Assembly: GCA_964430565.1 (NCBI GenBank)
Contig: CAYSFD010000015.1
Location: 114,734-178,733 of the forward strand
Direction: 5' to 3'
From: VBDM01 sp964430565
GTDB lineage: Bacteria > Pseudomonadota > Gammaproteobacteria > Burkholderiales > SG8-39
DNA: 64,000 bases
Numbering within the stretch: the first letter of the stretch is position 1; each line of letters begins with the position of its first letter. Below are positions 8,766 to 16,819 of this stretch, piece by piece. Position numbers and translations under genes: made by a program. The notes beneath the pieces were generated by a model that saw only the letters and a list, made by a program, of their open reading frames with translations, did no database searches and was not told the DNA's origin.

Positions 8766-10436
8766 TCAGTCGGTAACCGCACCCTCGGCGGCGCTGCCCA
8801 CCAGGCGGCGGTACTTCGCCAGCACGCCCTGCACGTCATCGTATGGCGGGGCGCGCCAGGCTTTGCGGCGGGCCTCGAGTTCAAGCTCGGCGATATTCAA
8901 ACGGATCTCGCGTGACCGTGCGTCGATCGTGATTTCGTCGCCGTCGCGCACCAGCGCGATCGGTCCACCGACGGCGGCTTCAGGCGTGACATGGCCCACG
9001 ACAAAGCCGTGGCTGCCACCGGAAAATCGACCGTCGGTGATCAGCGCCACCGAACCGCCAAGACCGCGGCCCATGATCGCCGAGGTCGGCGCCAGCATTT
9101 CGCGCATGCCCGGGCCGCCCTTCGGACCCTCGTAGCGGATCACGACGACGTCGCCGCGTTCGATCTGCCCGTCGAGGATTGCCTGCAGGCTCTGCTCCTC
9201 GGAGTCGAACACGCGCGCGATGCCCGTGAACTGCAAGCCTTCCTTGCCCGTGATCTTCGCCACCGCTCCAGTCGGCGCCAGATTGCCGTAAAGCACGACG
9301 AGGTGGCTGTCGGCCTTGATCGGATTTTCGAAACTGCGCACCACATGCTGACCGGGAGGATAGGCCTCGACCGCCGCAAGATTCTCAGCAACCGTTCGAC
9401 CCGTCACCGTCAGGCACTGGCCATGCAACAGGCCGTGGTCGAGCAGCATCTTCAGCAGCGGTGTCAGACCACCGATGGCGACCAGCTCGGACATGAGGTA
9501 CTTGCCGCTCGGTCTCAGATCCGCCAGCACGGGCACGCGTTTGCCGATCCGGGTGAAGTCATCGAGCGCGAGTGGCACGCGCGCTGCGCGCGCCATCGCC
9601 AGCAAATGCAGCACCGCATTCGTCGAGCCGCCGAGCGCGATGACCGTGGCGACGGCGTTTTCAAAAGCTTCGCGGGTCAGGATGGCCGAGGGACGCAGGT
9701 CGCGCTCCAGCAGCCCCATCACCGCTGCGCCTGCGCGCTGGCAATCAATTCGTTTGGCATCTGAGACGGCCTCCTGCGCCGAGCTGTTCGGCAGGCTCAT
9801 GCCAAGCGCTTCGATGGCCGAGGCCATGGTGTTGGCGGTATACATTCCGCCGCACGAGCCCGGCCCGGGAATGGCCGTGCGCTCGATCTCGGCGAGACCG
9901 GACTCGTCGAGGTCACCGCTGGCGTGGCGGCCAACGGCCTCGAATACCGAGACGATGTCGCGGCCCTTGGCGCCAGGCCGGATCGTACCGCCGTAGACGA
10001 ACACCGCCGGACGATCGAGTCGCGCGATTGCCATCAGGCAACCCGGCATGTTCTTGTCGCAACCACCGATGGCTACGATGCCGTCAAAACCCTGGGCGCC
10101 GGCGACGGTCTCGATGGAATCGGCGATGACCTCGCGCGAAACCAATGAGTAGCGCATGCCGGGCGTTCCCATCGAAATACCATCCGAAACCGTGATGGTG
10201 TTGAACAGCACATCACGGCCCCCGGCGGCCCGCACTCCCTCACCCGCGGCGTGGGCCAAATCGTTGATATGCATGTTGCAGGGCGTGACCATGCTCCAGG
10301 TCGAGGCAATTCCGACCTGGGGCCTGCTGAAATCCGCGTCGTTGAAACCGACCGCACGCAACATCGCACGGTTGGGTGATCGTTCGGCGCCGTCGACGAC
10401 GAGCCGGGAATGCTTGCGCTGATTCGGTCCGGTCAT
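8766..10436 (-). CDS. ilvD: Dihydroxy-acid dehydratase
   Basis: IlvD dehydrates 2,3-dihydroxyisovalerate and its methylvalerate homologue to the 2-oxoacids of the Val/Leu and Ile pathways. The 556-residue protein carries the Fe-S cysteines in TPCNMHIN, GGCDKNMPGCLMA and GSCGGMYTANTMAS, plus GGSTNAVLHLLA. Near the C-terminus TDGRFSGGSHGFVVGHVTPEA is typical of the IlvD/Edd family. Length agrees with the shorter IlvD type. It is divergent from the ilv leader, sharing the 10437-10520 control region, and is followed closely by proC. Confidence 0.97.
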   Translation of the reverse strand: MTGPNQRKHSRLVVDGAERSPNRAMLRAVGFNDADFSRPQVGIASTWSMVTPCNMHINDLAHAAGEGVRAAGGRDVLFNTITVSDGISMGTPGMRYSLVSREVIADSIETVAGAQGFDGIVAIGGCDKNMPGCLMAIARLDRPAVFVYGGTIRPGAKGRDIVSVFEAVGRHASGDLDESGLAEIERTAIPGPGSCGGMYTANTMASAIEALGMSLPNSSAQEAVSDAKRIDCQRAGAAVMGLLERDLRPSAILTREAFENAVATVIALGGSTNAVLHLLAMARAARVPLALDDFTRIGKRVPVLADLRPSGKYLMSELVAIGGLTPLLKMLLDHGLLHGQCLTVTGRTVAENLAAVEAYPPGQHVVRSFENPIKADSHLVVLYGNLAPTGAVAKITGKEGLQFTGIARVFDSEEQSLQAILDGQIERGDVVVIRYEGPKGGPGMREMLAPTSAIMGRGLGGSVALITDGRFSGGSHGFVVGHVTPEAAVGGPIALVRDGDEITIDARSREIRLNIAELELEARRKAWRAPPYDDVQGVLAKYRRLVGSAAEGAVTD

Positions 10437-10520
10437 GGTTTTGGCATCTGATTCGGGGCACCCGGATCATAGCTTCAATCCGTTAAGTGGTGATATTTAT
10501 GGCTTTTTCGCCTCGGTCGC

Positions 10521-10549
10521 TTGACACCCGATGGTGATTCCGAGAGTAT
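10521..10549 (+). promoter_or_regulatory. Predicted sigma70 promoter of the ilvCGMA operon
   Basis: A perfect -35 TTGACA (10521-10526) and a -10-like GAGTAT (10544-10549) are separated by exactly 17 bp. A start site 6-7 nt downstream would fall at the ATG of the leader peptide (10557), so the leader mRNA may be leaderless. The TTGACACCCG string is identical to that at the leu promoter. Sequence between 10437 and 10520 is AT-richer and probably also holds the divergent ilvD promoter, which I cannot place. Confidence 0.55.
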
Positions 10550-10556
10550 CGAGCGC

Positions 10557-10688
10557 ATGAGACCTGCTCGCCCACACGCGCTTCATTCCGATGCCAGACC
10601 GGCGTTTGCGCCGGCGCGTGGCGTGCTCGTCAGCTCCCTTGGTGTAGTCAAGGTACTCGTAATCCTCATTAGTGGAGGTACGGGGTAG
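10557..10688 (+). CDS. ilvL: ilv operon leader peptide (Val/Leu/Ile-rich, attenuation)
   Basis: A 43-codon open frame starts MRPARPHALHSDARPAFAPARG and continues VLVSSLGVVKVLVILI (residues 23-38), then SGGTG and TAG. Twelve of those 16 residues are Val, Leu or Ile, closely resembling in style the enterobacterial ilv leader peptides that sense all three branched-chain aminoacyl-tRNAs. The reading frame ends 35 nt before an intrinsic terminator and ilvC follows. The region covers most of the 374-nt ilvD-ilvC gap. No Shine-Dalgarno is visible, consistent with leaderless translation from the promoter above. The symbol is by function and position. Confidence 0.8.
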   Translation: MRPARPHALHSDARPAFAPARGVLVSSLGVVKVLVILISGGTG

Positions 10689-10723
10689 TCTGAGCTGACG
10701 GTCCAAAGCCGAACTCAAAACTG

Positions 10724-10763
10724 AACCCCGCACCGGTCAAGCCGCTGCGGGGTTTCTTGTTTT
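10724..10763 (+). terminator. ilv attenuator terminator
   Basis: A 9-bp perfect stem AACCCCGCA (10724-10732) / TGCGGGGTT (10746-10754) has a 13-nt loop and is followed by a T-rich run to 10763. The stem and the start of the loop (CCGGT) are nearly identical to the leu attenuator at 546-588. Partial complementarity of gctgacggt (10693-10701) to accggtcaagc in the loop offers a plausible antiterminator (inference). Confidence 0.75.
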
Positions 10764-10810
10764 CAGGCCCGGAAAACCGGATTGATCGAAATTTGATTGA
10801 GGGAAAAACG

Positions 10811-11809
10811 ATGAAGCTTTACTTCGAAGATGATGCGGATCCACAAGCGCTGGGCGATGGCCGAATTGCCGTCATCGGCTATGGCAGCCAGGGGCGTGCC
10901 CACGCGCTGAACCTGCGTGACAGTGGCTACGACGTCAGCGTCGGCCTGCGACCCGATGGCAAGACCGCGGCGCGCGCCAAGGCCGATGGCTTTGATGTTC
11001 GCACGCCCGCGGAAGCGGCCAAGGGCGCGACGCTGGTCGCCATGCTGACGCCGGATATGAGCCACCGCGCGCTGTTCGAGCAGATCGAGAAGAGCCTGGC
11101 GTCGAAAACAACCCTGCTGTTCGCCCACGGCTTCAGCATCCACTACCGCCGCGTCCAACCGAGCGAGTCACTCGACGTCGTGCTGGTAGCACCGAAAGGA
11201 CCCGGTGATCTGGTGCGCCGCCAGTACGAGGCGGGTCAGGGTGTGCCCTGCCTGATTGCCGTCGCGCAGGATGCGTCCGGCCGGGCGCAGGCGCGAGCGC
11301 TCGCTTATGCGCACGCCATCGGCGGCACGCGCAGCGGTGTGCTCGAGACGACCTTTGCCGAGGAGACTGAGACGGATCTCTTTGGCGAACAGGCAGTGCT
11401 CTGCGGCGGCGCAACGGAGTTGGTGCTGAAGGGCTACGAGACTCTGGTCGAGGCAGGGTATCAACCAGAGGTTGCGTATTTCGAATGCCTGCATGAGCTG
11501 AAGCTGATCGTCGACCTGCTGTATGAAGGCGGCCTCGCCAAGATGCATCAGTTCGTCAGCGAGACTGCCAAGTATGGCGATCTGACGCGTGGTCCGCGGG
11601 TCATCGATGATCACGTCAAGGCATCGATGCAGGCGATCCTCGCAGAGATTCGCTCTGGAAAGTTTGCCAGCGAATGGGTTGATGAGAACGCCAGCGGATT
11701 GCCGCGCTATCGCGAACTGTTGCAGCGCGACCTGAATCATCCAATCGAGCGGGTCGGCAAGAGTTTGCGCGAGCGGATGAGTTGGCTGCGTCGTTCGGCG
11801 GCGGCTTGA
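10811..11809 (+). CDS. ilvC: Ketol-acid reductoisomerase (class I)
   Basis: IlvC isomerises and reduces acetolactate/acetohydroxybutyrate with NADPH. The 332-residue length marks the short class I form. The N-terminal Rossmann domain shows IAVIGYGSQGRAHALNLRDSG and the cofactor loop VGLRPDGKT; the C-terminal knotted domain contains FAEETETDLFGEQAVLCGG and FECLHELKLIVDLLYEGG, with the Mg-binding acidic residues. ATG 10811 has GAGGG 7 nt upstream and begins MKLYFEDDADP; an upstream in-frame ATG at 10757 lies inside the attenuator. It is first in ilvCGMA. Confidence 0.97.
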   Translation: MKLYFEDDADPQALGDGRIAVIGYGSQGRAHALNLRDSGYDVSVGLRPDGKTAARAKADGFDVRTPAEAAKGATLVAMLTPDMSHRALFEQIEKSLASKTTLLFAHGFSIHYRRVQPSESLDVVLVAPKGPGDLVRRQYEAGQGVPCLIAVAQDASGRAQARALAYAHAIGGTRSGVLETTFAEETETDLFGEQAVLCGGATELVLKGYETLVEAGYQPEVAYFECLHELKLIVDLLYEGGLAKMHQFVSETAKYGDLTRGPRVIDDHVKASMQAILAEIRSGKFASEWVDENASGLPRYRELLQRDLNHPIERVGKSLRERMSWLRRSAAA

Positions 11810-11840
11810 GTCAGCACGCCTGCTTGCGACGGGAGGCTCC

Positions 11841-13493
11841 ATGAAAGGTGCCGCGGCACTGCTGGGGGCGTTGCGCGAACGCGGGGTCGACACCGTATTC
11901 GGCTACCCGGGCGGCGCCATCATGCCGGTTTATGACGCGCTGCTCGGCTCAGGCATCCGTCACGTACTGGTCCGCCACGAGCAGGCCGCTGCGTTTGCGG
12001 CCGATGGGTATGCGCGGGTCAGCGGCCGGCCCGGAGTCTGCATCGCGACATCGGGACCCGGCGCCACCAATCTGATCACCGGCATCGCCAACGCCTACCT
12101 GGATTCGGTGCCCCTGATTGCCATCACCGGTCAGGTGGCGACATCGATGATGGGCACGGATGCGTTCCAGGAAGTCGACATCTTCGGCATGACGCTGCCG
12201 ATCGTGAAGCACAGCTACATCGTGCGGCACATCGAGGATATCCCGCGCATCGTGCATGAGGCATGGAATATTGCCTCCAGCGGCCGCCCAGGTCCGGTAC
12301 TGATTGACCTGCCGAAAAACATTGCGGCCGGCGAGGCGCACGGCGTCACGCGCCTGGTCGAACCACAGCCGCCGGACCGCCAGCCTGATGCAATCTGGCT
12401 CAGTCGCGCCGCGGCGCTGATTGCCGCCGCCGAACGCCCGGTCATCTATGCCGGCGGTGGCATCGGGATCGGCCGGGCCGTGGCGGCATTCCGCGAGTTC
12501 GTCGCTGCGAGCGGAATTCCGGTGGTCAGCACGCTGAAGGGGCTCGGCGCCGTGCCGACCGACGAACCGCTGTTTCTCGGCATGATGGGCATGCACGGTA
12601 CGCGGGCGTCGAATTGCGCAGTGCAGGAGTCGGATCTGTTGATTGTCGTCGGCGCACGATTCGATGATCGCGCTACCGGAAAACTGGATGGCTTCGCGCC
12701 GCACGCCCGTGTGATCCATCTGGACGTGGATCCAGCCGAGATCGGCAAACTCCGTCGTGCGGATGTGGCGCTGGCCGGCGACCTCGCCGCGTCGCTCGCC
12801 GCGCTGCACGTGCGTCCTGACATCCGCCCGTGGCGTGACCATTGCCTCGAACTCAAGCGGCTGCATGCCTGGCGCTACGACGCGCCTGGCGACGGAATCT
12901 ACGCCCCGGAACTGCTGCGCCGGCTATCGGTCGCCGCGGACGGTGACCTGACGCTGACTTGCGATGTCGGTCAGCACCAGATGTGGGTCGCTCAGCACTG
13001 CCTGATCCGCAGTCCCGAACGACACCTGACGAGTGGTGGACTCGGAGCCATGGGCTACGGATTGCCGGCCGCGATTGGTGCGCACTACGCTGATCCGACG
13101 CGACCCGCCGTCTCGGTCAGCGGTGATGGCTCGATCATGATCAACATTCAGGAGCTGGCGACACTGCGCCGCTACGGGCTGCCAGTCAAAATCCTGGTGA
13201 TCGACAACCAGTCGCTCGGCATGGTGCGCCAGTGGCAGGAACTGTTTTTCGAGCGCCGCTTCAGCGAAGTGGACCTGTCCGACAATCCGGACTTCGCGGT
13301 AGTGGCACGCTCGTTCGGCGTTGATGCGCTGACAATCGATGCGCGCGGCCAGATCGACGAAGCAGTCGATGCGCTGTTGCATCATCCCGGTGCGTTGCTG
13401 GTGCACTGCCGCATCGACCCGGCGGCCAACGTCTGGCCACTGGTGCCTCCCGGACACACCAATGCAACCATGCTTGAAGGAGCCATGAGATGA
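11841..13493 (+). CDS. ilvG: Acetolactate synthase large (catalytic) subunit
   Basis: This ThDP/FAD/Mg enzyme makes acetolactate from two pyruvates, or acetohydroxybutyrate from pyruvate plus 2-oxobutyrate. The 550-residue product has the N-terminal ThDP domain with the catalytic glutamate in VRHEQAAAFAADGYAR, and the quinone/FAD-binding loop TGQVATSMMGTDAFQEVD. The C-terminal ThDP motif is GDGSIMINIQELATL with NQSLGMVRQWQ. Length and an immediately following IlvM-type subunit point to isozyme II (IlvG) over IlvB or IlvI. It begins 31 nt after ilvC; the stop overlaps ilvM (ATGA). Confidence 0.95.
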   Translation: MKGAAALLGALRERGVDTVFGYPGGAIMPVYDALLGSGIRHVLVRHEQAAAFAADGYARVSGRPGVCIATSGPGATNLITGIANAYLDSVPLIAITGQVATSMMGTDAFQEVDIFGMTLPIVKHSYIVRHIEDIPRIVHEAWNIASSGRPGPVLIDLPKNIAAGEAHGVTRLVEPQPPDRQPDAIWLSRAAALIAAAERPVIYAGGGIGIGRAVAAFREFVAASGIPVVSTLKGLGAVPTDEPLFLGMMGMHGTRASNCAVQESDLLIVVGARFDDRATGKLDGFAPHARVIHLDVDPAEIGKLRRADVALAGDLAASLAALHVRPDIRPWRDHCLELKRLHAWRYDAPGDGIYAPELLRRLSVAADGDLTLTCDVGQHQMWVAQHCLIRSPERHLTSGGLGAMGYGLPAAIGAHYADPTRPAVSVSGDGSIMINIQELATLRRYGLPVKILVIDNQSLGMVRQWQELFFERRFSEVDLSDNPDFAVVARSFGVDALTIDARGQIDEAVDALLHHPGALLVHCRIDPAANVWPLVPPGHTNATMLEGAMR

Positions 13494-13753
13494 AGCGGAC
13501 CATTGAAGTCCGTCTGGCACGCGCGGAGGGCGCGATCGTCCGTACCCTTGGCCTGATCGAGCGCCGCGGTTTCACTGTGACGGCGATCGCGACGCGCAAC
13601 GACGGGCATTCGGAAATGCTGATACTGCGCCTGGACGTCGCCTCCGAAGGCCGGCCATTCGACGTATTGATCCGCCAGATCCTGAAGCTGTTCGAGGTCC
13701 GCGCGGTACAGCTGATCGAGTTGCAGCCTGCCGATGCAAGGGCCGCATGCTGA
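13490..13753 (+). CDS. ilvM: Acetolactate synthase small (regulatory) subunit, IlvM type
   Basis: An 87-residue ACT-domain protein beginning MKRTIEVRLARAEGAIVRTLGLIERRGFTV, which is the beta-alpha-beta start of a single ACT fold. It is much shorter than IlvH (about 160) and matches the IlvM class, whose role is to stabilise and regulate IlvG. It overlaps ilvG by 4 nt and ilvA by 7 nt, so stoichiometric translation is likely. Whether it confers valine sensitivity cannot be read from sequence. Confidence 0.9.
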   Translation: MKRTIEVRLARAEGAIVRTLGLIERRGFTVTAIATRNDGHSEMLILRLDVASEGRPFDVLIRQILKLFEVRAVQLIELQPADARAAC

Positions 13754-14982
13754 GCGCTGCAGCCAGGATTGCGCCCACATTCTGCGCGGCCGACATCGAG
13801 GCAGCGGCAGAACGAATCTCTTCGCACCTCGTGCTGACGCCCTGCCTGCATTCGCTGACGCTCTCGCAGCTGACCGGCGCCGAGGTTTACGTCAAGTTCG
13901 AGAACTTCCAGTTCACCGCCTCGTTCAAGGAGCGTGGCGCGCTTAATTTCCTGTTGCAGCTTGAAGCTGACGAGCGCCGTCTCGGGGTCATTGCGATGTC
14001 CGCGGGCAATCACGGTCAGGCAATCGCATACCACGCGAGCCGCCTGGCAATCCCCGCCGTGATTGTCATGCCGCTGTACACACCGTATGTGAAGGTGGAA
14101 CAGACCAAGTTGCATGGCGCGGAAGTCGTGCTGCATGGCGAGACCCTGGAGGATGCATTTGCGCACGCTGCGGAGCTGGCCCGAAAAAAACGCCTGACGC
14201 TGGTTCACCCCTACGACGATCCGGCCGTCATCGCGGGCCAGGGTACGGTCGCTCTGGAAATGCTGGCCGCACAACCATCCATCGACACGCTGATAGTCCC
14301 GGTCGGTGGAGGTGGGCTGATCAGTGGCATGGCCCTCGCTGCCAGCGCGCGCAATCCGGACATCAGTGTCATCGGTGTCCAGACCACAAGTTATCCCTCG
14401 ATGGTGACCGCGCTGGGTGGTGCGGCTGCGACCTGCGCAGGCAACACGATCGCGGAGGGTATTGCGGTCAAGGGGGCGGGTGTGCACACGCGGCGTCTGG
14501 TTCGCCAGCTGGTGGACGACATCGTGCTGGTGGACGAATCCCAGATCGAGCGTGCCATCACGCTGTTCCTGAATGTCGAGAAGACCGTGGCGGAAGGGGC
14601 GGGTGCTGCAGCACTGGCCGCGGTTCTTGCGGACCCGGCTCGCTACCGGGGCCGCAAAGTCGGCCTGGTCCTGTCCGGCGGGAATATCGATCCGAATCTG
14701 TTGGCTTCGGTGATCGTGCGCGATCTGGTGCGGCAGAAGCGCATCGTCAGCATGCGTCTGACGATGCCCGACCGGCCGGGATTCCTTGCCAGAATCAGCC
14801 AGGTGATCGGCGACCTCGGTGCCAATGTGCTTGAGGTCGACCATCGTCGTTTGTCCGTCGCGCTGCCGGTAAGGTCTGCGACGCTCGAACTCACCTTCGA
14901 AGCTCGCGATGCCCGGCACGGCGAAGATGTCATTGCGGCGGTCAAGGCAGCCGGATTTGATCCAATCATCCTGCCGCCATGA
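13747..14982 (+). CDS. ilvA: Threonine ammonia-lyase (biosynthetic threonine dehydratase) with one ACT domain
   Basis: This PLP enzyme deaminates threonine to 2-oxobutyrate, the entry to isoleucine. The 411-residue product contains the PLP-lysine motif FQFTASFKERGALN, the glycine loop VPVGGGGLISGMALA, AEGAGAAALAAVLAD and LVLSGGNIDPNLL. One C-terminal ACT-like domain follows (about residues 330-405, starting MRLTMPDRPGFLARISQVIGDLGANV). This is the shorter one-ACT architecture, seen in both TdcB-like and biosynthetic forms; operon position after ilvGM supports the isoleucine role. It overlaps ilvM by 7 nt and ends 6 nt from a convergent gene. Confidence 0.93.
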   Translation: MLSAAARIAPTFCAADIEAAAERISSHLVLTPCLHSLTLSQLTGAEVYVKFENFQFTASFKERGALNFLLQLEADERRLGVIAMSAGNHGQAIAYHASRLAIPAVIVMPLYTPYVKVEQTKLHGAEVVLHGETLEDAFAHAAELARKKRLTLVHPYDDPAVIAGQGTVALEMLAAQPSIDTLIVPVGGGGLISGMALAASARNPDISVIGVQTTSYPSMVTALGGAAATCAGNTIAEGIAVKGAGVHTRRLVRQLVDDIVLVDESQIERAITLFLNVEKTVAEGAGAAALAAVLADPARYRGRKVGLVLSGGNIDPNLLASVIVRDLVRQKRIVSMRLTMPDRPGFLARISQVIGDLGANVLEVDHRRLSVALPVRSATLELTFEARDARHGEDVIAAVKAAGFDPIILPP

Positions 14983-14988
14983 ACGGAT

Positions 14989-15846
14989 TCAGTCACCGAT
15001 TGCCGGCGCCGGTGTCGCTGGTCCGGCAGGATTCGGCGATTCCGGTCGCGCAGCGGACTGCAGTGCGATGTGATCCGCGAGTGGCGCGCTGACACCCAGT
15101 TGCCGGGCAGTTGCGGCTGACTGCTCTGCGCCGCGCAGGAATGGGTTCGGCACCCGCGCGCCGCCCTGGGCCTGGCGTGTGGCCAGCATACTGCCGAGGT
15201 ACTGATAAACAGGCGTCGGAAACAACGACTGCGTAACGACGCCCGTGAATTCGCGCGGATCGACACCGGCGGCGTGCACGACTTGCATCGCGTCGCGCAG
15301 GCTCTCGACCACGGCCGCCATCAGGAAATTACCGGCTGACTTGACTACGTTGGCGGCAGCCGCGTCCTCACCGATGTGCTGCACCCGCCCCAGTACTTCG
15401 AGCACCGGGCGAACGCGCTCGACGGCACCGCGCGGGCCGCCCGCAATCACCAGCAGCCGCCCGGATGCTGCAGCATCGGGCGGCCCGAACAACGGCGCTG
15501 AAATATAGAACTGTCCCGCCGCTTCATGGGCCGCGGCGAGGCGGCGAGCAAAGCGATCGCTGATCGTGCTCATGCAGACGTGGATCAGCCCCGGCATGCC
15601 GGTGGTGATCAGGCGGCCGCCTTCGAACAAGACCGCTTCAACCGCGCCGTCGTCGGAAAGCAGGGTCAGGATCAGCTCGGACTGGCAGGCCTCGGCTGCG
15701 CTCCGGACGCTGACGGCCGATTCGCGTGGCAGGCCGTCGGCGCGGCCCGGCGTGCGATTCCACGCGAGAACCTCGTGGCCCGCACGCGCGATGCGCCACG
15801 CAATGGGCTGACCCATCGTTCCGAGGCCGATCACACCGATCTTCAA
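14989..15846 (-). CDS. NAD(P)-dependent beta-hydroxyacid dehydrogenase
   Basis: A 285-residue member of the 3-hydroxyisobutyrate dehydrogenase superfamily. It has the Rossmann start MKIGVIGLGTMGQPIAWRIARAGHEVLAWNRTP, a substrate-binding serine/glycine loop around STISDRFARRLA, and the catalytic lysine in VVKSAGNFLMAAVVES. The C-terminal all-alpha domain is present, then a short Pro/Ala tail. Substrates in this family include 3-hydroxyisobutyrate, tartronate semialdehyde and glyoxylate/succinic semialdehyde; sequence alone does not decide. It is convergent with ilvA, and 24 nt separate it from the SYLF gene upstream on the same strand. Confidence 0.85.
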   Translation of the reverse strand: MKIGVIGLGTMGQPIAWRIARAGHEVLAWNRTPGRADGLPRESAVSVRSAAEACQSELILTLLSDDGAVEAVLFEGGRLITTGMPGLIHVCMSTISDRFARRLAAAHEAAGQFYISAPLFGPPDAAASGRLLVIAGGPRGAVERVRPVLEVLGRVQHIGEDAAAANVVKSAGNFLMAAVVESLRDAMQVVHAAGVDPREFTGVVTQSLFPTPVYQYLGSMLATRQAQGGARVPNPFLRGAEQSAATARQLGVSAPLADHIALQSAARPESPNPAGPATPAPAIGD

Positions 15847-15870
15847 GCCGGTTCTCCCTGGCTGCGTGCC

Positions 15871-16665
15871 TCAGCGCGGTTCGGTACCCGGCTGCTGGTC
15901 AGGCATCGGATAGGTGCGTGGTTCCACCGGACGTTCGGAAGGAGGGTCCAGCGGCTCTGCCTGGTCGACCGCGACGCCCTGGGTCGCGCTCGAAGTCAGC
16001 CGCGTGACCTCGGTAACAAGGTCATTGGCGGGTGCCGGTGGCGCATTCGTGGCCGACAGTATCGTCGTCGCCGTCCTCTCGTCCTGGTAGAAACGGCGGT
16101 TGTACTTGTCGTTGATGAAGATTCCGCTGCCTTCCAGCGAAATGCCGGCAAAAATACCCTTGGTCCGCGAGTACGCATAAACCTCGGAATCAAACTTCAG
16201 GCTGGTCGATGCCATGGCGGTACGGCCGACCGGGCCGGCGGCAACCGAAGCATCGGCGCCCAGCGTCATCTTGCCGTCGGTGATGCCCTCGATGCTGCGC
16301 CGCGTCGTCAACACCAGAATGATGTCCGCGACCTGGCCACCCCACTGGAAGCCGACGCTGCCGCCGCCGGCCTTCACGAATACTGGATTGCTCCATTGGC
16401 GACTCTCGGTCCGTACCAGCATGAGGCCACCGCCGAAGCGCGCACCCCCGATCAGCGCGACTTTGACGTTGGCGGGCAGGATCACGATGCCCTCGGCTCG
16501 CGCCAGCAACTGATCCGGTATCCGGCTGTCCGGCATTGCCTGCAGCTCCCGGAGGACGAGCATTGCGTCCTGGATGGCCTTTTCCTGGCGTGTAACGGCG
16601 GCCGCCGGCGGTGCCGCGAGTGCGACGGCAAGCGCGACGCTCCAGATCATTCCGTGGAATTTCAT
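15871..16665 (-). CDS. Exported SYLF (Ysc84-like) domain protein
   Basis: A 264-residue protein with a signal peptide (MKFHGMIWSVALAVALAAPPAAA) followed by a SYLF/Ysc84 lipid-binding domain. Diagnostic segments are RAEGIVILPANVKVALIGGARFGGGLML, then SNPVFVKAGGGSVGFQWGGQVADIILVL and AYSRTKGIFAGISLEGSGI. A Pro-rich tail ends the protein. SYLF proteins bind phosphoinositides in eukaryotes; the bacterial role is unknown, presumably in the periplasm or outer membrane. ATG 16665 is preferred over an upstream in-frame start because it opens the signal peptide and has CAGGAAACA just upstream. It is divergent from apbE. Confidence 0.88.
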   Translation of the reverse strand: MKFHGMIWSVALAVALAAPPAAAVTRQEKAIQDAMLVLRELQAMPDSRIPDQLLARAEGIVILPANVKVALIGGARFGGGLMLVRTESRQWSNPVFVKAGGGSVGFQWGGQVADIILVLTTRRSIEGITDGKMTLGADASVAAGPVGRTAMASTSLKFDSEVYAYSRTKGIFAGISLEGSGIFINDKYNRRFYQDERTATTILSATNAPPAPANDLVTEVTRLTSSATQGVAVDQAEPLDPPSERPVEPRTYPMPDQQPGTEPR

Positions 16666-16819
16666 GTCAGTGTTTCCTGTTCGAGGCCCGACCGGACTGA
16701 CCGCATCCATAGCGACAGGTTCCCGGTACAGCGGACCGTGAGCCAATTGTATCCGTTGTGCGACGGCTGGACGGCTCTGGTCGACACCGCGACGCCGTAT
16801 CGTCCAGACTGGGAACGCC

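Noticed and set aside
10780..10800. FNR-like box near ilvC (ttgatcgaaatttgat)
   Set aside because: The two half-sites are direct, not inverted, so they do not form an FNR palindrome.
13261..14919. Antisense open frame of about 550 codons across ilvM-ilvA
   Set aside because: It covers two genuine genes with full family motifs; composition is typical of a GC-rich shadow frame.
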